Shown piece by piece: positions 6,722 through 11,483 of a stretch of 11,483 nucleotides of DNA. Location of the stretch: the NCBI GenBank assembly GCA_023700885.1, contig JAMPYA010000056.1:1-11483 (forward strand), given 5' to 3'. Source of the stretch: Flavobacteriaceae bacterium (GTDB lineage: Bacteria > Bacteroidota > Bacteroidia > Flavobacteriales > Flavobacteriaceae). Under the pieces are notes generated by a model. The model was not told the origin of the DNA, ran no database searches, and saw nothing but the letters and a program-made list of their open reading frames with translations. Positions within the stretch are counted from its first letter, which is position 1. Each line of letters starts with the position of its first letter. The position numbers were made by a program, and so were the translations under genes.

Positions 6722-9700
6722 ATGAAGCAGTTATCATTTTTATTTCTTTTCGTTTTTATTATACACTTGTCATTCGGACAATCAAAACTTAACAGCGTTA
6801 ATTTAAACGATTATCATAAAGCTGTTACACTTTATGAAAGCAAATCCTATGAAGCAGCCATTTCAATGTTTGAAAGCATTAAAAGTCAATTTGATAAATC
6901 TTCAGAATACAGAGCTAATTGCGAATATTATATCGCCAATTCAGCTATAAAAAATGGACAGCAAAACGGAGATCAATTAATGCTCGATTTTGTTAAAAAT
7001 TATCCGACAAGTTTAAAAGTTTCCAATGCATATCTAGAAGTAGGAAATTATTATTTTGATACCAGCAAATATGCTAATGCCTTAAAATGGTTATCCAAAG
7101 TTAAAACATCCGGATTTTCAACACAGCAAGAAGAAGATTTTAAGTTTCGCTATGCCTACACCTTGTTTGCAACCAACAATATAACAGAAGCTAAAAAACA
7201 TTTTTTACCCTTACTCAATTCATCAAAATACGGATCTCAAGCTAAATATTATTACGGATTTATGGCTTATAACCAAGATAATTATGAAGAAGCTACCAAA
7301 TATTTAACAGAAGTTGCACAAGATTCTAAATTTGAAAAAGACGTTTCTTATTACTTAGTTGATATGAATTTTAAACTCGGAAAATTTCAAAAGGCTATTG
7401 AATTAGGACTTCCATTATTAAAAACCACCAATCCGTTAGACCAATCTGAAATATCAAAAATTATAGGCGAAAGTTATTTTAACCTTAACAATTATGCAGA
7501 AGCAATACCTCATTTATTAAAATATAGAGGCAAAAGAGGTAAATGGAATAATACCGATTATTATTATTTAGGTTACTCTTATTACAAGCAAAAAGAATAT
7601 GAAAATGCTATTTCACAGTTTAATAAAATTATTAACGGACAAAATGCAGTTGCCCAAAATGCCTATTATCATTTAGCTGAATGCTATTTAAGAACTGATA
7701 AAAAATCTGAAGCCCTAAACGCTTTTAAAAATGCATCTCAAATGACTTTTGATGAAAAAATTAGAGAAGATTCTTATTTAAATTACGCCAAACTGAGTTT
7801 TGAAATTGGAAATCCTTACAAAAATGTTGCTGAAGTTTTGCAAGATTTTATTAAAGAGTTTCCGCGTTCTATACATAAAAATGAAATCAATGATTTAATT
7901 ATCAGCTCTTATATTTCTACTAAAAATTATGCAGGTGCTATTTCGTATTTAAAAGATAAAACAGACTCTAAAAGCAAAGCACTTTATCAAAAAATAAACT
8001 ATTTAAGAGGTGTTCAGTTATTTAATGAAAATGATTTTAATGGCGCTCAATTTCATTTTGAAAAATCAATTAAAGAAAATATTGACCTTTTATACACTGC
8101 TTTAGCAACTTTTTGGAAAGGAGAAGCTAATTACAGACTTCATTATTTTAGAAATGCATTGCAAGATTTTAAAGGGTTTGAAAGAAATCCTCAAGCAAAT
8201 AAAACCAATGAGTTCCAAGTGGTAAATTATCATTTGGGTTATTCCTATTTTAAACTGAAAGAATATGATGCTGCCGCTGATGAATTTCAGAAATTTATCA
8301 ACAAAAAACCAAAAGACAACAATAAACTAAACGATAGTTATATGCGTTTAGGTGATAGTTATTTTGCATCAAGTAATTATTGGAAAGCTTTGGAAGCTTA
8401 TAATAAAGCAATAGAATTAAACGGTGTTGATGTTGATTACGCCCTTTATCAAAAAGCAATTAGTTACGGATTTGTAAACAGAAATACCGAAAAAATTAAG
8501 AATTTAGAAACCTTTTTAAATCGATTTCAAAAATCATCATACAGAGATGATGCTTTGTATGAATTAGGAAATACGCAAATGGCTACAAATAATACAAACG
8601 GCGCTATTCAGTCCTTTAAAAGATTGATTAGTGAACACCCAAAAAGTCCATTTGTTGCTCGAGCGCTGCTAAAAGAAGGACTGATTTATTACAATTCTGA
8701 CAGAAATGAATTAGCGTTGGCCTCCTATAAAAAAGTAGTTAAAGATTTTCCAAAAAGTCAAGAAGCTAAAGAAGCTGTTTCTAATGCTCGTCAATTATAT
8801 ATTGATATCGGAAAAGTAGATGAATATGCTGTTTGGGTAAAAGGATTGGATTTTGTTTCTATTACGGATAGTGAGCTAGATAATACTACCTATGAATCTG
8901 CCGAAAAACCATTTTTATCCAATGATTTTAGAAAAGCAATTACAGGTTTTCAAAAATATTTAAATGTTTTTCCTAACGGAATCAATGCAACAAAAGCCAA
9001 TTACTATATGGCTCAATCGTTTATCAGTGAAAAGCAAATGAGCGATGCCATTCCGTATTTGCAAAAAGTTGTCAGCACAAAAAATGAATTTACAGAAACT
9101 TCTTTAACTATTTTAGCGCAGTTTTATTTAGAAAAAAGCGATTGGAATAACGCTTTACCGGTTTTAAATTCTTTGGAAGATGTAGCTGAATCTACTCAAA
9201 ATAGAACTTTTGCAATGTCTAATTTGATGAAAGCCTATTTTGAAACCAATCAAATTTCAAAAGCAGAAATATATGCAGAAAAAATATTGGCACTACCTCG
9301 AATTGACGATAGAGCCAAAGCCGATGCTACCATTCTCATTGCTAGAGCTGCCTTTAAAAATGGCAATGATTCAAAAGCAAAATCAACCTACAAAGAAGTT
9401 GAAAAAATTTCTACAGGAAAAATTAAAGCGGAAGCCCTTTATTTCAGTGCTTATTATGAACACAAAGCTGGAAATTATAAAACTTCCAATGAAATTGTTC
9501 AAAAATTAGCTGCTGATTATTCTGCCCATAAACTTTGGGGCGCAAAAGGCTTAATTATTATGGCTAAAAATTTCAATGAATTAAAAGATGCTTATCAGGC
9601 CAACTATATTTTAGAAAATGTAATTGCTAATTTTAGTGAATTTGATGAAGTTGTTCAAGAAGCAAAATCTGTATTAGCAAATTTTAAAATAGAACAATCA

Positions 9701-9736
9701 AAAACAAATGAATCTGTAATTATAGAAAATAAATAA
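6722..9736 (+). CDS. Large exported tetratricopeptide-repeat protein
   Basis: From ATG 6722 the protein has 1004 residues. It begins with a signal peptide (MKQLSFLFLFVFIIHLSFG, cleavage expected before Gln20) with no lipobox cysteine, so a soluble periplasmic or surface protein is likely. Almost all the rest is TPR-type helical hairpins of the YbgF/TolA-binding style, for example near residues 280-305 (YYYLGYSYYKQKEYENAI), 503-527 (YHLGYSYFKLKEYDAAADEF), 540-564 (RLGDSYFASSNYWKALEAY), 610-635 (ELGNTQMATNNTNGAI) and 645-680 (LLKEGLIYYNSDRNELALAS). TPR arrays are scaffolds for protein-protein contact; no catalytic domain is seen. An upstream TTG (6698) is rejected because it would spoil the signal peptide and overlaps the promoter. 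The gene is followed after 7 nt by an outer-membrane barrel gene, so the two are probably co-transcribed and may act together. The specific function is unknown. Confidence 0.9.
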   Translation: MKQLSFLFLFVFIIHLSFGQSKLNSVNLNDYHKAVTLYESKSYEAAISMFESIKSQFDKSSEYRANCEYYIANSAIKNGQQNGDQLMLDFVKNYPTSLKVSNAYLEVGNYYFDTSKYANALKWLSKVKTSGFSTQQEEDFKFRYAYTLFATNNITEAKKHFLPLLNSSKYGSQAKYYYGFMAYNQDNYEEATKYLTEVAQDSKFEKDVSYYLVDMNFKLGKFQKAIELGLPLLKTTNPLDQSEISKIIGESYFNLNNYAEAIPHLLKYRGKRGKWNNTDYYYLGYSYYKQKEYENAISQFNKIINGQNAVAQNAYYHLAECYLRTDKKSEALNAFKNASQMTFDEKIREDSYLNYAKLSFEIGNPYKNVAEVLQDFIKEFPRSIHKNEINDLIISSYISTKNYAGAISYLKDKTDSKSKALYQKINYLRGVQLFNENDFNGAQFHFEKSIKENIDLLYTALATFWKGEANYRLHYFRNALQDFKGFERNPQANKTNEFQVVNYHLGYSYFKLKEYDAAADEFQKFINKKPKDNNKLNDSYMRLGDSYFASSNYWKALEAYNKAIELNGVDVDYALYQKAISYGFVNRNTEKIKNLETFLNRFQKSSYRDDALYELGNTQMATNNTNGAIQSFKRLISEHPKSPFVARALLKEGLIYYNSDRNELALASYKKVVKDFPKSQEAKEAVSNARQLYIDIGKVDEYAVWVKGLDFVSITDSELDNTTYESAEKPFLSNDFRKAITGFQKYLNVFPNGINATKANYYMAQSFISEKQMSDAIPYLQKVVSTKNEFTETSLTILAQFYLEKSDWNNALPVLNSLEDVAESTQNRTFAMSNLMKAYFETNQISKAEIYAEKILALPRIDDRAKADATILIARAAFKNGNDSKAKSTYKEVEKISTGKIKAEALYFSAYYEHKAGNYKTSNEIVQKLAADYSAHKLWGAKGLIIMAKNFNELKDAYQANYILENVIANFSEFDEVVQEAKSVLANFKIEQSKTNESVIIENK

Positions 9737-9743
9737 CAATAAA

Positions 9744-11483
9744 ATGATGAAAAAATTAATTCTAATTTTCAGTATACTATTTGTTACTTCCAATTTGTTT
9801 GCACAAGTAACAAAACCAAAAGATACGCTTAAAACAGAAACTATAAATGTTACCAAATCATTTAAACCATCAGTTTCTGATGCTTTTAAGCTTAATGAAA
9901 ATCCGTCTTTACAAGAGGATCCAACTTTGGTAAAAGAGAAAATTCAATACGAAATTCAGTCTGTTCCTGTAGCTTCAACATTCACTCCTGCAAAAGGAAA
10001 AGCACAAGTTTTAGATAAACCAAAAAAAGAAGTTATTTATGATAGTTTCTTATCCGTTGGTTATGGAAATTTTTCATCTCCTTTGTTTGAATCATTCTTG
10101 AAATTTAAAGCTGAACGAGATGATTACTTCAGTATTTACGGATTTTATAACAGCTCAAAAAATGGTGTATCAAATTCTTTAATTGATGATGAATTTTCTA
10201 AAACTAACTTTCAAGCTGCGTATCATCATCTAGATCGATATTATGATTGGCAGGCAAAAGCTACATTTGAAAACAAAAAAATCAATTGGTATGGATTGCC
10301 AGAATTATTGACTTATTCACCAATATTTCTTGAAAATCTCAATCCTGAACAAAAATACCAATCATTCGGTTTAGATGGAAAAATAGATTTTAAAGAATTC
10401 TTTTTAGATGAAGTTAAAACCGGCATATCCTATTTTAAAGATGATTTTAGCAGCAGTGAATTTCAACTTTTTGCAAGTACAGAATTTTCTTTCCCAATTT
10501 CTACTGAAAAAATTCATGTAGAAGCTGATGTTGATTTGTTAAAAGGTAAATTTGAGAAGGAATACTTTTCAGCAACAGATTTAGAACATTCGTTCTTAAA
10601 ATTTGGTTTAAAACCTTCATTTGAAGTCTTAAGAGAAAACTTCCAATTAAATTTAGGTGTCAATTTAGTATACTCTTTTGATTTGGAACATCGCGAAAGC
10701 AAACTCTACTCCTATCCAAATGTGTACACATCTCTAAAATTAATGGACGATTTATTAATAACATTTGCAGGTGTTACCGGAGAACTTAGAACAAATACAT
10801 ACAAAAATATAGTAGCAAAAAATCCGTTCGTTTCACCCAATTTAATTATTGAAGAGACAAATCAAACATACAATGCTTTCTTTGGATTTAAAGGTGTTTT
10901 ATCTGATAATTTAAACTATCTCATAAAAACCTCTTATGGTAAAGAAAAAGACAAACCTATGTTTTTGTTAAATCCATCTAAAACAGACGGAATTATTCCG
11001 GTAAACTTTTCTTATGAAGCGGGAAATTCTTTTGGTTTAACTTACGATGACGTTACAACTTTTGAAGTTGAAGCGGAATTAAATATAAATCTAACCGATG
11101 AATTCTCCTTGAACGGAAATGTAGTTTTTAACAATTATGAAACAGAAATTTTAGAGAATGCTTTCAACCTTCCAAAATTTAAAACAACTCTCAAAGCAGA
11201 TTATCAAACCAACAAATGGTTTGCTAATTCATCAATTTATTTTGTAGACGAATCTAAAGATTTGAATATTCCTTATGGTTTGAATCCTACTGCTAATGAA
11301 TATTTTGGTATAAAAAATAAAGCTTATGTTGACGTGGATTTAAATGCTGGCTATCATTTCTCTAATAGATTAACTGCTTTTACTAAAGTGAACAATTTAT
11401 TAAATGGAGATCATCAACCTTTTGTTCATTATAAAGTTCAAGGCTTACAAGCAATTGCCGGAATTACCTATAAATTTGATTTA
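9744..11483 (+). CDS. TonB-receptor-like outer-membrane beta-barrel protein without plug (3' end at window edge)
   Basis: An uninterrupted frame of 580 codons runs from ATG 9744 to the last base, with no stop in the window. ATG 9747 is an equally possible start. The signal peptide is MMKKLILIFSILFVTSNLFA with cleavage expected before Gln21. The next segment, ETINVTKSFKPSVSDAFKL (residues 32-50), resembles a motif found near the start of many Bacteroidota proteins labelled TonB-dependent receptors. From about residue 99 (YDSFLSVGYGNFSSP) to the end there are alternating amphipathic strands rich in aromatic residues. A plug domain (normally over 100 residues) and carboxypeptidase-like domain are not recognisable. 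The last strands, FTKVNNLLNGDHQP and AGITYKFDL, look like the C-terminus of a TonB-receptor barrel, so the stop is probably just past the window. It lies 7 nt after the TPR gene. Whether it is a transporter, an export channel or a structural partner is unknown. Confidence 0.85.
   Translation, partial: MMKKLILIFSILFVTSNLFAQVTKPKDTLKTETINVTKSFKPSVSDAFKLNENPSLQEDPTLVKEKIQYEIQSVPVASTFTPAKGKAQVLDKPKKEVIYDSFLSVGYGNFSSPLFESFLKFKAERDDYFSIYGFYNSSKNGVSNSLIDDEFSKTNFQAAYHHLDRYYDWQAKATFENKKINWYGLPELLTYSPIFLENLNPEQKYQSFGLDGKIDFKEFFLDEVKTGISYFKDDFSSSEFQLFASTEFSFPISTEKIHVEADVDLLKGKFEKEYFSATDLEHSFLKFGLKPSFEVLRENFQLNLGVNLVYSFDLEHRESKLYSYPNVYTSLKLMDDLLITFAGVTGELRTNTYKNIVAKNPFVSPNLIIEETNQTYNAFFGFKGVLSDNLNYLIKTSYGKEKDKPMFLLNPSKTDGIIPVNFSYEAGNSFGLTYDDVTTFEVEAELNINLTDEFSLNGNVVFNNYETEILENAFNLPKFKTTLKADYQTNKWFANSSIYFVDESKDLNIPYGLNPTANEYFGIKNKAYVDVDLNAGYHFSNRLTAFTKVNNLLNGDHQPFVHYKVQGLQAIAGITYKFDL

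Noticed and set aside
9240..9509. 89-residue overlapping ORF in another frame of the TPR gene
   Set aside because: It is entirely inside a strongly supported TPR frame, its product is lysine-rich low-complexity sequence from AT-rich codons, and no start signals are seen.
10514..10702. 62-residue antisense ORF inside the barrel gene
   Set aside because: The plus-strand frame is open for 580 codons with a signal peptide and barrel pattern; the antisense frame has no recognisable features.

Overview
The window looks like chromosomal DNA of a Bacteroidota bacterium, most likely Flavobacteriia. The DNA is strongly AT-rich, Shine-Dalgarno sequences are absent or weak, candidate promoters fit the Bacteroidota pattern (TTTG or TTG, about 17-19 nt, TAnnTTTG), and the proteins read like flavobacterial families (alginate-export-type porin, FtsE, a long TPR protein, a TonB-receptor-like barrel). 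No mobile element, CRISPR array, rRNA or tRNA is visible, and base composition is even throughout.

Left block (1-5111, all plus strand): the 3' part of an outer-membrane porin, then nrfH and nrfA (membrane tetraheme quinol dehydrogenase and pentaheme ammonia-forming nitrite reductase), then a ResB/CcsB-like protein and CcsA, the two halves of a System II cytochrome c heme lyase. Gaps are 87, 4 and 27 nt and the last pair overlaps by 14 nt, so nrfH to ccsA is very probably one transcript. The set is a complete respiratory nitrite-ammonification (or nitrite/NO detoxification) unit: menaquinol to NrfH to NrfA, with a local heme lyase probably needed for the CxxCK heme of NrfA and a porin that may admit solutes. 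A long hairpin (855-896) and a 7-residue ORF whose stop overlaps the nrfH start lie between porin and nrfH.

Middle (5112-5808): a small YgjV-like membrane protein gene behind a good promoter, then about 360 bp with no convincing gene, holding a palindrome, a short direct repeat and possible hairpins.

Right block (5809-11483): ftsE on the minus strand, divergent from a two-gene plus-strand operon made of a ~1000-residue exported TPR-repeat protein and, 7 nt downstream, an exported TonB-receptor-like outer-membrane beta-barrel lacking a recognisable plug domain. This barrel gene is open to the last base of the window, with its final codon likely at or very near the edge. Nothing in the window tells what the TPR/barrel pair does; it is the best candidate here for an uncharacterised envelope system.
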